Source of the DNA: an uncultured Selenomonas sp.
GTDB lineage: Bacteria > Bacillota > Negativicutes > Selenomonadales > Selenomonadaceae
Length of the DNA stretch: 14,616 bases
NCBI GenBank assembly: GCA_900552565.1
Contig: USAK01000040.1
Span: forward strand, 1 to 14,616
Direction: 5' to 3'
Shown here: piece by piece, positions 1-6,842 of the stretch
Layout: every line of letters begins with the position of its first letter
Numbering within the stretch: position 1 is the first letter of the stretch
Position numbers and translations under genes: made by a program
The notes under the pieces: generated by a model
Told to the model about the DNA's origin: nothing
What the model saw: the letters and a program-made list of their open reading frames with translations, nothing else
Databases searched by the model: none

Positions 1-48
1 CAATAAAAAAGACAAGTCCTATAGGTAAAGGACTTGTCTTTTTTATTG
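1..48. terminator. Perfect inverted repeat, bidirectional intrinsic terminator
   Basis: Two 20-nt arms (1-20 and 29-48) are exact reverse complements around an 8-nt loop. Each arm has a GC-containing core (GACAAGTCCT) flanked by an A-run on one side and a T-run on the other, so on either strand the hairpin is followed by a U-rich tract. It lies 15 nt beyond the stop of the minus-strand gene at 64-786 and would end that transcript. The symmetry suggests that a convergent gene may lie beyond the left edge, which cannot be seen. Confidence 0.93.
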
Positions 49-63
49 CCGCGATAACTGCGG

Positions 64-786
64 TCATTTGGATTTTTTCTTGCTGGCCTTTTTATCGGCA
101 GCTTTGCTGCTTTTTACAGCTTTGCTGTTCTTTACCTGCTTCGTATCAACATCCTTGAGCGTCGTGATGCCCTTCTGGAAGGCTGCGAGCGAGCTTGCGC
201 GCAGGTCAGGATTATCAATGAGCTCTACGCCATAGCGATTGCCCTTCGGCGTACGGAAGAAAGCCACGGCCATCTGCGTGTCGGCTTTGGCCACGCCATC
301 GATTTTGCCGTCGCCGTCTTCATCGACTTCGACTTCCTTGGCCGTCACTGCATAGATGGCCTTGTTCTTGGCATCGAGGTTGACCAGCATGATGCCTTCA
401 TAGCCGTTGCTGCCCATGATGGCAGAAAGGAGTTTTTCAGCCTCTTCCGGCTTGAGTTTGTTGAGGTCCGGCACACTCTTGTTGTCAAACGCATCCGTCA
501 GCACGACCCAGGCGTATTTGATATTGTACTCTTCATTGTCAAAAATCAGGACTTCGCCCTTGCGGTCCTCATAAAGAAGATTTGCCGGGATGACGCCGAC
601 CGGTTTCTGCGGGCACTGGATGGAAAAACCATACTGCTGGCTCGTATACGTGTACGGCAGCGTGACTTCTGCCGAAGCTTCAGTGCTGGCAGCCGGCGTC
701 TGCTCAGCTGCGAAAGCTGGAACTGCCGGCGTAAGAAATAAAGAGGCACCGAGTGCTGCGGCTGCCATATAAGAATAAACACGCAT
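64..786 (-). CDS. Secreted protein of unknown function with lysine-rich tail
   Basis: I do not recognise a family. The 240-residue product starts with a clear signal peptide (hydrophobic residues 7-26, likely signal peptidase I cleavage near AFA|AEQ, about residue 26). An Ala/Thr/Ser/Glu-rich linker (27-41) leads to a globular domain of about 170 residues opening with YGFSIQCP. A DEDGDGKIDG stretch (155-164) resembles a calcium-binding DxDxDG loop, but the Glu expected at loop position 12 is absent. Residues 212-240 form a strongly basic tail of Lys, Ser and Ala, which could bind anionic envelope polymers or nucleic acid (inference). The start is supported by a GAAAGGAAG ribosome binding site about 7 nt upstream. 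It is the last gene of a rimO-pncC-this-gene group, 29 nt after pncC and just before a strong terminator. Export to the periplasm or cell surface is well supported; the role is unknown. Confidence 0.85.
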   Translation of the reverse strand: MRVYSYMAAAALGASLFLTPAVPAFAAEQTPAASTEASAEVTLPYTYTSQQYGFSIQCPQKPVGVIPANLLYEDRKGEVLIFDNEEYNIKYAWVVLTDAFDNKSVPDLNKLKPEEAEKLLSAIMGSNGYEGIMLVNLDAKNKAIYAVTAKEVEVDEDGDGKIDGVAKADTQMAVAFFRTPKGNRYGVELIDNPDLRASSLAAFQKGITTLKDVDTKQVKNSKAVKSSKAADKKASKKKSK

Positions 787-815
787 GGAAATACTTCCTT
801 TCTTATGCTTTCTGT

Positions 816-1298
816 TTATTTCAGCTGCTCAAGATACGTACAGGCCATCGCCAGTGCCGTATCCGTCGTCTGACGCTTGACCTCAAGACGTGTACCGCTG
901 AAATGATTTTCTTTGACTATCGTACCCTGCGGACCTGAAACAGCGATGAAAACAAGGCCGACAGGCTTCTTGGCCGTGCCGCCGCCCGGGCCGGCGATGC
1001 CCGTAATGCCAACGCCAATATCGGTCTTGATGGCTTTGCGGATCCCCTCGGCCATCTCGCGGGCCGTCTCTTCGGAAACAGCACCGTGGTCTGCCAATGT
1101 CTCATGGCGGACACCGACCAAAGCTTCCTTGATGCGGTTCGTATAGGACACGACCGAGCCCATGACATAAGCGGAGCTGCCGGCAATATCCGTCAGGCGG
1201 CTCGTCAGCAGACCGCCCGTGCACGATTCTGCACAGGCAATCGTCATATGCTTTTCAAGCAGCAGACGTCCTGCCTTTTCTTCCAGAAGTTCTGGCAT
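816..1298 (-). CDS. pncC: Nicotinamide-nucleotide amidase (CinA C-terminal domain, PncC)
   Basis: This 160-residue protein is the CinA C-terminal domain alone. The family deamidates nicotinamide mononucleotide to nicotinate mononucleotide, recycling pyridine nucleotides in the cytoplasm. The signature AESCTGG (residues 23-29) holds the presumed catalytic serine, Ser25. It is followed by the conserved SYTN (51-54) and the glycine-rich GITGIAGPGGGT segment (97-108), and the domain is complete to its C-terminus. The N-terminal molybdopterin-binding-like domain of full-length CinA (about 410 residues) is absent. The length matches free-standing PncC proteins, so this is not a truncation. The gene begins 2 nt after the rimO stop with an AGAAGGA ribosome binding site, so the two are surely cotranscribed. 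NadD in the neighbouring cluster works in the same NAD pathway. Confidence 0.94.
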   Translation of the reverse strand: MPELLEEKAGRLLLEKHMTIACAESCTGGLLTSRLTDIAGSSAYVMGSVVSYTNRIKEALVGVRHETLADHGAVSEETAREMAEGIRKAIKTDIGVGITGIAGPGGGTAKKPVGLVFIAVSGPQGTIVKENHFSGTRLEVKRQTTDTALAMACTYLEQLK

Positions 1299-1300
1299 GA

Positions 1301-2671
1301 TTATTCCTTCTTTCCCTCATCCTCGGTTCCGGCGGCAGATTCACCGTCGATGCGTTCACCGAGGACATCGTACGTAAAGCCCTGTACAACGCGCACACGC
1401 ACGATGTCACCAGGCTTGCTGTCCGGGTCATTCTCTACATAGACCTGACCGTCGACTTCCGGTGCTTCGCGGTATGAGCGGCCCACGGCAATATTTGGCT
1501 GTTCTTCGTCGCGTCCCTCGATGAGCACGTCGAGCTCTTTGCCCTCCAGAGACTGATTGATCTGCTCGGAAATCTTGCACTGCAGGCTCATGAGGTCATG
1601 ATAGCGCTCCTGCATGACTTCTTCCGGAACCTGATTCGGCATATCGTAAGCCGGCGTGCCCTCTTCGCGCGAATACGTGAAGACGCCGACTTTATCGAGG
1701 CGCATCTCCTCAAGGAAATTGCGCAGCGTCTGATACTGGGCATCCGTTTCCCCTGGGAAGCCGACGATGAACGTCGAACGGATGGTCACACCGGGAATGC
1801 GTTCGCGCAGCTTCTTGATGAGCGCGCACATTTCCTCCTGCGTATCCGGACGGCGCATGCTGCGCAGCACGGCATCATGGGCATGCTGCAGCGGCAGGTC
1901 GACGTATTTGCAGATTTTTGGCTCACTGGCAATTGTCTCGATGAGTTCATCGCTGAAATATTTCGGATAGCTGTACAGCGTGCGGACCCATTTGAGCTTT
2001 GGTACTTTGACAATCTCACGCAGGAGCTCGGCAAGTTTCGGTGTACCGTAGAGGTCGCGGCCGTATTCCGTGGAATCCTGGGCAATCAGCACGACTTCGC
2101 GCACGCCGTTTTCCGTCAGATGGCGGATTTCGTCGCAAATATCCTCAATGCGGCGGCTGCGGTAGTCACCGCGGATATATGGGATAGCGCAGAACGCGCA
2201 ACGGTTGTTGCAGCCTTCAGCAATCTTGACGTAGGCCGTATACGCTGGCGTCGTCGTGATGCGCGGCGTGTGCTCATCGTAAAGAGCTTCATCCTTGCCT
2301 GCGATGACCACGCGGTGGCCCTTGAGAGTTTCTTCTACCGCTTCCATGATGCGTCCCCAGGCGCCGGTGCCAATGATGGCATCAGCCTCAGGAATCTCAT
2401 CGAGAAGTTCCTGCTTATAGCGCTGGCCGAGGCAGCCTGCCACAATCAGGCTGCGGCAGCGGCCGCTTTCCTTGTATTCGGCCATATTGAGAATGGTCGT
2501 GATGGATTCTTCCTTTGCCGACTGGATGAAGGCGCATGTATTGACAATCAGGATGTCAGCATCGGCCGGATTGGCCGTGAGCTCGATGCCGTGCTCCTTG
2601 AGAATGCCAAGCATGACTTCGGTATCGACGAGATTCTTGGAACAGCCAAGACTGATGAAACCAGCTTTCAC
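1301..2671 (-). CDS. rimO: Ribosomal protein S12 methylthiotransferase RimO
   Basis: RimO is a radical-SAM enzyme that adds a methylthio group to a conserved aspartate of ribosomal protein S12, using two 4Fe-4S clusters. The N-terminal UPF0004 domain shows GCSKNLVDTE (Cys10), NTCAF (Cys46) and AGCLGQR (Cys80), the cysteines of the auxiliary cluster. The radical-SAM motif CNNRCAFC supplies Cys154, Cys158 and Cys161. A TRAM-like C-terminal region follows, then a short acidic tail (GESAAGTEDEGKKE). The GCSKN opening and S12-type domain order favour RimO over the tRNA enzyme MiaB. The open frame extends to an ATG at 2710, but a GTG at 2669-2671 has AGGAGG 7 nt upstream and places the protein start just before the conserved domain, giving 456 residues. 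It heads a short operon with pncC after a hairpin at 2729-2752. I could not assign a promoter for it with confidence. Confidence 0.96.
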   Translation of the reverse strand: MKAGFISLGCSKNLVDTEVMLGILKEHGIELTANPADADILIVNTCAFIQSAKEESITTILNMAEYKESGRCRSLIVAGCLGQRYKQELLDEIPEADAIIGTGAWGRIMEAVEETLKGHRVVIAGKDEALYDEHTPRITTTPAYTAYVKIAEGCNNRCAFCAIPYIRGDYRSRRIEDICDEIRHLTENGVREVVLIAQDSTEYGRDLYGTPKLAELLREIVKVPKLKWVRTLYSYPKYFSDELIETIASEPKICKYVDLPLQHAHDAVLRSMRRPDTQEEMCALIKKLRERIPGVTIRSTFIVGFPGETDAQYQTLRNFLEEMRLDKVGVFTYSREEGTPAYDMPNQVPEEVMQERYHDLMSLQCKISEQINQSLEGKELDVLIEGRDEEQPNIAVGRSYREAPEVDGQVYVENDPDSKPGDIVRVRVVQGFTYDVLGERIDGESAAGTEDEGKKE

Positions 2672-2678
2672 AGATATA

Positions 2679-2684
2679 CCTCCT
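2679..2684 (-). promoter_or_regulatory. rimO ribosome binding site, fixes GTG start
   Basis: The minus strand reads AGGAGG, 7 nt before the GTG at 2669-2671. The upstream in-frame ATG at 2710 has no comparable site and would add 13 unconserved residues, so the GTG is preferred. Confidence 0.85.
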
Positions 2685-2728
2685 ATGATATATGATAATA
2701 ATCGCTGCAATGTATGTATTCATGCAAA

Positions 2729-2752
2729 TGAGGATGCCGGAAAGCATCCTCA
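2729..2752 (-). terminator. Hairpin after the binding-protein gene, probable terminator
   Basis: A perfect 9-bp stem (TGAGGATGC / GCATCCTCA) with a 6-nt loop starts 5 nt after the stop of the gene at 2758-3801. On the minus strand it is followed by only TTTGC, so the U-tract is short and termination may be partial. It divides the long obgE-to-binding-protein run from rimO. Confidence 0.6.
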
Positions 2753-2757
2753 ATCAT

Positions 2758-3801
2758 TCATTTAAAACGAATTTCCCTTGCCCACTCATCCAGCAGATCA
2801 TGCTGTTCTTCCTTCGAAAACTGCGGAATCTGCGTGAAAAGCGTGAGATTCTTGCCTGGGAACGACTTATAGGCAAGTGTTCCCGGATTCGTCGGCACAA
2901 AGAAATAATTGTGGCTCTGCAGGGCGAGCTGCGCTTCGTCCGACAGCAGCCAGTCGGCAAAATTCTGCGCCAGGAGCTTCTGCTCTGCACTGTCATTTGT
3001 CAGAATGCCCGTTCCTGTAATCCATGCCGTCGTGCCGTCGGACGGATAGATAATCTGCAGAGGATAGCCATCGTGGATGTAGCGGAGCGTCTCACTCTCC
3101 ACGGCTATCGAGATATCCACTTCCCCCATGCCGGCCTGACGCACAGGATTTGAGAGATACCGCGCATACTGGACAACGCGCGGATGAATCTTCCCGAGGA
3201 TTTCCATGGTCTGTTCCTCACCGAATTCCGCGGTCATCGCGTAAAGCAGATTTGCCGAAGCATCCGCTGCCATGAAATCCGTGATGCCGATGCGTGCATC
3301 CTGGTCGGCCAAAGCCTGCCAGCTGTCGGGGATGTCAGCACGCAGCGTCTTTAAGTAGTCGCGGTTGATGCAGAACACCACCGGGTCATACCAGACGCCC
3401 ATCCAGTAGCCATCGCTCTGACGGAATGTATCCGAGACCATATCCCCGCGTTCTGAGACGTATGGCTCCAAATAACCGCTCTGCGAAGCTTTGCCAAGCG
3501 TCCGCCAGTCGGCCAGCACCATGGCTGCACCGGAAGAATGCGCTCCCGCAGATTCTGACTTCATGCGCGCGAGGGCATCATCGGCAGAGAGCGGCACAAA
3601 ATTGATTTGGACACCAGAGGCATCTTCATAGGACTGCGCCAGGATCTCTGCTTCTTCTGCCGGCAGCGTCGTCAGCACGGTGATGGACTGCGTCCTTGTG
3701 CCATGGTCGATATGACCAGAACCGGCAAGATAGGCAGATCCGGCAACGACGATGGCCAGCAGCAGGAAAGCTGTCAGAAGAAGTGTTGTATAACGTCTCA
3801 T
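2758..3801 (-). CDS. Periplasmic solute-binding protein, AfuA/Fbp-like (ABC family)
   Basis: The 347-residue product resembles type 2 periplasmic binding proteins of the ferric iron/phosphonate class (COG1840-like). Typical features are an opening strand SITVLTTLPAEEAEIL (39-54), a hinge region with WYDPVVFCINRDYLKT (137-152), IPDSWQAL (157-164), and a C-terminal FADWLLSDEAQLAL (281-294) like the WLLS..AQ motif of this group. Residues 5-24 form one hydrophobic segment, a signal peptide or membrane anchor. There is no lipobox cysteine, which fits a periplasmic protein in a diderm. An alternative GTG start at 3819 is less likely, because the ATG at 3799-3801 has GGGAGG 6 nt upstream. The ligand cannot be read from the sequence. 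No permease or ATPase gene adjoins it: it sits 58 nt after cvfB and is followed by a hairpin, so its transporter must be encoded elsewhere or it works without one. Confidence 0.82.
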   Translation of the reverse strand: MRRYTTLLLTAFLLLAIVVAGSAYLAGSGHIDHGTRTQSITVLTTLPAEEAEILAQSYEDASGVQINFVPLSADDALARMKSESAGAHSSGAAMVLADWRTLGKASQSGYLEPYVSERGDMVSDTFRQSDGYWMGVWYDPVVFCINRDYLKTLRADIPDSWQALADQDARIGITDFMAADASANLLYAMTAEFGEEQTMEILGKIHPRVVQYARYLSNPVRQAGMGEVDISIAVESETLRYIHDGYPLQIIYPSDGTTAWITGTGILTNDSAEQKLLAQNFADWLLSDEAQLALQSHNYFFVPTNPGTLAYKSFPGKNLTLFTQIPQFSKEEQHDLLDEWAREIRFK

Positions 3802-3807
3802 GAAAGT

Positions 3808-3813
3808 CCTCCC
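3808..3813 (-). promoter_or_regulatory. Ribosome binding site of the binding-protein gene
   Basis: The minus strand reads GGGAGG with 6 nt to the ATG at 3799-3801. It decides against the upstream GTG at 3817-3819, which would put this site inside the coding region. Confidence 0.8.
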
Positions 3814-3817
3814 GTGC

Positions 3818-3836
3818 ACACGGCCTGCAGCCGTGC
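3818..3836 (-). other. Small hairpin just upstream of a ribosome binding site
   Basis: CACGGC and GCCGTG pair around a 5-nt loop, with an additional wobble pair at the base on the minus strand. It lies in the cvfB-to-binding-protein gap, 4 nt before GGGAGG. No U-tract follows, so it is not a terminator. It could tune translation or mRNA stability at this junction; that is inference. Confidence 0.35.
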
Positions 3837-3859
3837 CTTACTGAAAATCTGGTAAATGC

Positions 3860-4792
3860 TCATTCTTCAGGCTTCGCCGCCTGCTCCGGCGCCGTTTCCC
3901 TGCCTTCTTCATCCAGAAGATACGTCCAGCCATCTTGTTCGCGAATGCGCCCTTCCTTCAGCAAGTGGCCAAGGGCCCGCTTAAAAGCAGCCTTGCTGAT
4001 CTGGAACTTGTCACGGATAACCTCTGGAGAAGTCTCATCGCTGTAGGGCATGCGGCCCTTGCGGCTCTCGAGCAGCGAAAGGATGCGTTGGGAATCGGTC
4101 ACGAGGGCTTTTTCCTTCGCTTCGCGCAGCGAAGCATTGAGGCGTCCGTCAGGGCGCACAAACGTGACGCGGGCCGTTACGACCTGGCCGACGCGCGGGC
4201 GCTCATTGTCCTTCATCTCTTTATTGGCAATGAAGACAATGTACCGTTCATTCGAGAACATAAAAGCTCCGGCATCCGTGTAATTGTAGATGGCCCCTGT
4301 GACCATCTGCCCGACCTTGACATTTGTCGCCGGCTTTGAGGCGCGACGCATCTCATCCTCGACTTCCATCGTCACGGCCAGACGCCCCGATTTATCCGTG
4401 TAGAGCTTGGCCCAGACGACTTCGCCGACCTGTGGGCGGCCGCGCATGCCCGCATACGGCATAAAAATGCCGCGCTCAGCACCGACATCGAGAAAAGCAC
4501 CGTCACGGCTGACATTGATGACGCGCAGGCGGGCAATCTGGCCTTCCTTCATCTTCGGTACGCGCATGCTGGCCGTCAGACGGCGCTTGGGGTCCAAATA
4601 GAGGAAAACATCGACAAAATCGCCAACGGCCACGGGATGGGTCTGCTGAGTCTTGTGCAGCAGGATGTCATCCGACGTATTGCCCGTCTGGGCATCGAGG
4701 AAAGCACCCATCTCATTGACACGTGCGACCTGCAGCCTTGCGACCGTACTCGGGCCGAATTTCCGCTTCTCATTCATATGTTCCATCCCCAT
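3860..4792 (-). CDS. cvfB: S1-domain RNA-binding protein, CvfB family
   Basis: The 310-residue protein has the CvfB/YitL layout: tandem S1-like OB folds followed by a winged helix. The first S1-like unit spans about residues 14-76 (VNEMGAFLDAQTG). The second covers about 83-145 (GQIARLRVINVSRDGAFLDV) and the third about 158-222 (GQMVTGAIYNYTDAGAFMF). Residues about 235-295 (RILSLLESRKGRMPYSD, then KAAFKRALGHLLKEGRI) form the winged helix. Family members bind RNA and, in staphylococci, influence virulence gene expression; the exact cellular job is unsettled. The stretch after residue 297 is low-complexity and rich in Glu and Ala. The start is uncertain: ATG codons at 4792, 4786 and 4777 are all possible and none has a strong ribosome binding site. 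Only 5 nt separate the first from the rsfS stop, which suggests translational coupling. Confidence 0.9.
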   Translation of the reverse strand: MGMEHMNEKRKFGPSTVARLQVARVNEMGAFLDAQTGNTSDDILLHKTQQTHPVAVGDFVDVFLYLDPKRRLTASMRVPKMKEGQIARLRVINVSRDGAFLDVGAERGIFMPYAGMRGRPQVGEVVWAKLYTDKSGRLAVTMEVEDEMRRASKPATNVKVGQMVTGAIYNYTDAGAFMFSNERYIVFIANKEMKDNERPRVGQVVTARVTFVRPDGRLNASLREAKEKALVTDSQRILSLLESRKGRMPYSDETSPEVIRDKFQISKAAFKRALGHLLKEGRIREQDGWTYLLDEEGRETAPEQAAKPEE

Positions 4793-4797
4793 CCGGC

Positions 4798-5142
4798 TTA
4801 TTCTTCATAAGCAGTGAGCTTGGCATCGCCCCAGAGCTGCTCAAGGGCATAATACTCACGCGCATCCTGACGGAAGATATGGGCAACAACATCACCGAAG
4901 TCCAAAAGGACCCACTCACCTTCGCGGTAGCCTTCTTTATGATTGAAAGCCACGCCTTCCTTAGCGAGTTCTTCTTCAATATTATCGGCAATCGCGCGGA
5001 CCTGCGTTGCCGTATTGGCGGAGCAGATGACGAAATAATCTGCCGAGATCATGAGTCCCTGCATATCCATCGTCACGACGTCGCGTGCTTTCTTGTCACT
5101 TGCTGCCTTGCAAATTGCCTTGCACATTTCCTGTTCTGTCAT
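4798..5142 (-). CDS. rsfS: Ribosomal silencing factor RsfS
   Basis: At 114 residues this has the standard length of RsfS/Iojap/YbeB. These proteins bind L14 on the 50S subunit and block joining with the 30S subunit when nutrients are low. Diagnostic stretches are VVTMDMQGLMISADYFVICS (22-41), TQVRAIADNIEEEL (46-59) and GEWVLLDFGDVVAHIF (75-90), followed by REYYALEQLW (94-103). AGGAGG stands 7 nt before the ATG. The gene lies 57 nt after the LCP gene and directly before cvfB, in the usual NadD-YqeK-RsfS neighbourhood of Bacillota. Confidence 0.97.
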   Translation of the reverse strand: MTEQEMCKAICKAASDKKARDVVTMDMQGLMISADYFVICSANTATQVRAIADNIEEELAKEGVAFNHKEGYREGEWVLLDFGDVVAHIFRQDAREYYALEQLWGDAKLTAYEE

Positions 5143-5199
5143 ATCCTGACCTCCTGTACGTAATCCAATCGATATTAAAATTCGCTTCTTTACTGGTAT

Positions 5200-6234
5200 T
5201 CATGAAGCATCTGACGAACTGCCCTCTGCTTCAGGGAAAAGTTTTTTCATCTGCTGACGGATGCCGTTATTGTCCGGCATCCAGATGGTATCATCGCCAA
5301 GCGACGGCGCGCCCTGAAGGATGACGCCCTCCGGCGGGTCGCTTGACAGATGGCGTAGCACGTTGGCAAGATGCGCTGAGTCAAAAATCTCTGCACTCGT
5401 CTTGACATGCTTGCGGAAAATCTCGGCAATGACCGGCAGTCTCGGGATGGTCTCCAGACGCAGCACCTGCTGATACAGTGCTTTGACAAAACGCTGCTGA
5501 CGCTGTTCGCGCCCCACATCGCCAAGCTCAGGACTGCGGTAGCGCAGATACTGCTGGACCTGACTGCCATCGAGATGCTGATAGCCTTTTTTGAGATGAA
5601 TGTTGAGATTTGCCTCGGGGTCCTCATAGTCCATATCACTCTCGACATAAATATCAATGCCGCCCAAAGCATCGATAAGCTCAGCAAAAGCCTTGAGGTC
5701 AAGCGCGACGTACTGATGAATTGGTATGCCCAGAAGCTGATTGACCTCGCGGACCATCAGCGGAGCACCGCCTGCCGTATACACAGAGCTCATGCGCATG
5801 AACTTGGCCGTGCCCGACGGATTGACCCAGGTATCCCCAGGAATCGTGATGAAACGGACCTTGCCCGACTGATTGTCAAGGCTCAGTACCAGGACCGTAT
5901 CGGCCTTGGCCCCTTCCGTATTCGTCCGATCCGCCCCATCGTCAAGCCCCATCACGAGGATGTTCGTATAGCCGTCAAACTGCGGATTCGTATCGCCCTG
6001 CCACGAGGCGCGCCGTTCTGTATAGCCCGTGTACATCTCATGATATTCCTGCGTGACGTATTCCGCGCCGCGAATCAGCGCGTAGACGCCGCCCGCAGCG
6101 AGCAGCAGCAGCACCGTGCAGATCGTCAGGGCCAGCATACGCCGCAGAAAACGCCGCCGGCGCATGCGCGCTAATGCTCTTTTTTTCTCCTCAATGTGGC
6201 GGCGTGTCACATTGTCTTCCCGCTTTCCTGCCAT
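5200..6234 (-). CDS. LytR-CpsA-Psr (LCP) family envelope protein, divergent active site
   Basis: LCP proteins transfer undecaprenyl-phosphate-linked glycopolymers onto peptidoglycan or other envelope acceptors outside the membrane. The 344-residue product has a basic cytoplasmic N-terminus (RMRRRRFLRR, 23-32), one membrane helix (about 33-54) and an extracytoplasmic LCP domain. That domain shows NILVMGLDDG (91-100), ADTVLVLSLD (111-120), YTAGGAPLMVREVNQLLGI (152-170), LIDALGGIDIYVESDM (186-201) and RYRSPELGDVGREQRQQRFV (231-250). The last region, with its basic residues and RQ pair, is intact. Two positions are unusual: the Arg of the customary R-S-D motif is Lys110 (KAD), and the Arg of the customary SIPRD motif is Gly133 (TIPGD, codon GGG). 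These arginines contact the lipid pyrophosphate in characterised members, so activity or substrate may differ. The ATG overlaps the yqeK stop in a TGATG junction. Confidence 0.93.
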   Translation of the reverse strand: MAGKREDNVTRRHIEEKKRALARMRRRRFLRRMLALTICTVLLLLAAGGVYALIRGAEYVTQEYHEMYTGYTERRASWQGDTNPQFDGYTNILVMGLDDGADRTNTEGAKADTVLVLSLDNQSGKVRFITIPGDTWVNPSGTAKFMRMSSVYTAGGAPLMVREVNQLLGIPIHQYVALDLKAFAELIDALGGIDIYVESDMDYEDPEANLNIHLKKGYQHLDGSQVQQYLRYRSPELGDVGREQRQQRFVKALYQQVLRLETIPRLPVIAEIFRKHVKTSAEIFDSAHLANVLRHLSSDPPEGVILQGAPSLGDDTIWMPDNNGIRQQMKKLFPEAEGSSSDAS

Positions 6235-6842
6235 CAGCTGTTCTTCCCATCCTCTGCTTCATACTGCTGGGACAGCAGGATTTCGTTGCGTGCAAGAACG
6301 GTCGCCGGATGCACAAGATGCCCTTTTTTGACGACAAAGATGATGGAGTGGCTGAGGCCTGCGAGCAGCATTTCGTCAAGAGAGGCTGTTTTCGCCAATT
6401 TGCGCAGTTCATCCACACCGGGAAAATCCCGGCCGGGTTCAATCATATCGGCATACCAGATGATTTTATCGAGTTTTGTCATCTGCGGACCGCCCACCGT
6501 ATGACGGGCAATCGCCTGCGAAACATCCTTGTCGTCAACGCCATAGATTTCCCGCACGCGCTGTGCGCCGATATCCGCATGCAGCAGCAGCGGCATCGAG
6601 CGTTCTACCTCGCCAATGGCAATGCCGCGCTTCTCCGCTTCCTTTACCATATCCTCATTTCGGAATTCGCGGGCACAGTCGTGCAGAAGCCCCGCCACAC
6701 GCGCCTGTTCTTCATCGACGCCAAAGCGGTCGGCCAAAAAGACCGCCGTTTCTTCGACGCCAAGGGAATGACGAAAGCGGCTCGGTTTCAGGCGCTTCTT
6801 CAGTTCCTCTTTCATCTGTTCCAAGCTCATTGCAAAACTCAT
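6234..6842 (-). CDS. yqeK: HD-domain hydrolase YqeK (symmetrical Ap4A hydrolase type)
   Basis: The 202-residue protein carries the HD phosphohydrolase fold of YqeK, whose characterised members split diadenosine tetraphosphate symmetrically into two ADP using a metal centre. Metal-binding and catalytic positions are visible: His25 in RFRHSLGV, His54-Asp55 in AGLLHDCAR, His88 in LLLHADIGA, His114 in AIARHTVGG and Asp132 in WYADMIEPGRDF. The length is normal, with a slightly extended polar C-terminus. The start ATG shares ATGA with the nadD stop, and GAAGGG lies 8 nt upstream inside nadD, so the two are translationally coupled. The stop overlaps the LCP start (TGATG). Linkage of nadD, yqeK and rsfS is typical of Bacillota. 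Confidence 0.96.
   Translation of the reverse strand: MSFAMSLEQMKEELKKRLKPSRFRHSLGVEETAVFLADRFGVDEEQARVAGLLHDCAREFRNEDMVKEAEKRGIAIGEVERSMPLLLHADIGAQRVREIYGVDDKDVSQAIARHTVGGPQMTKLDKIIWYADMIEPGRDFPGVDELRKLAKTASLDEMLLAGLSHSIIFVVKKGHLVHPATVLARNEILLSQQYEAEDGKNS

Noticed and set aside
95..125. Repeated GCAGC/GCTGC hairpin in the lysine-rich tail coding region
   Set aside because: It is caused by repeated Lys-Ala-Ala/Ser codons inside the reading frame, not by an independent element.
1598..2695. Long plus-strand frame of 365 codons opposite rimO
   Set aside because: It lies antisense to a fully conserved rimO and has no recognisable motif. Long antisense frames of this kind arise from the codon bias of a fairly GC-rich genome.
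4119..4135. Palindrome GCTTCGC-GCA-GCGAAGC within cvfB
   Set aside because: It encodes the ordinary ASLREA stretch of the S1 region, has no U-tract and is probably chance in GC-rich codons.
5407..6174. Plus-strand frame of 255 codons opposite the LCP gene
   Set aside because: It is antisense to a clear LCP domain and has no recognisable domain.
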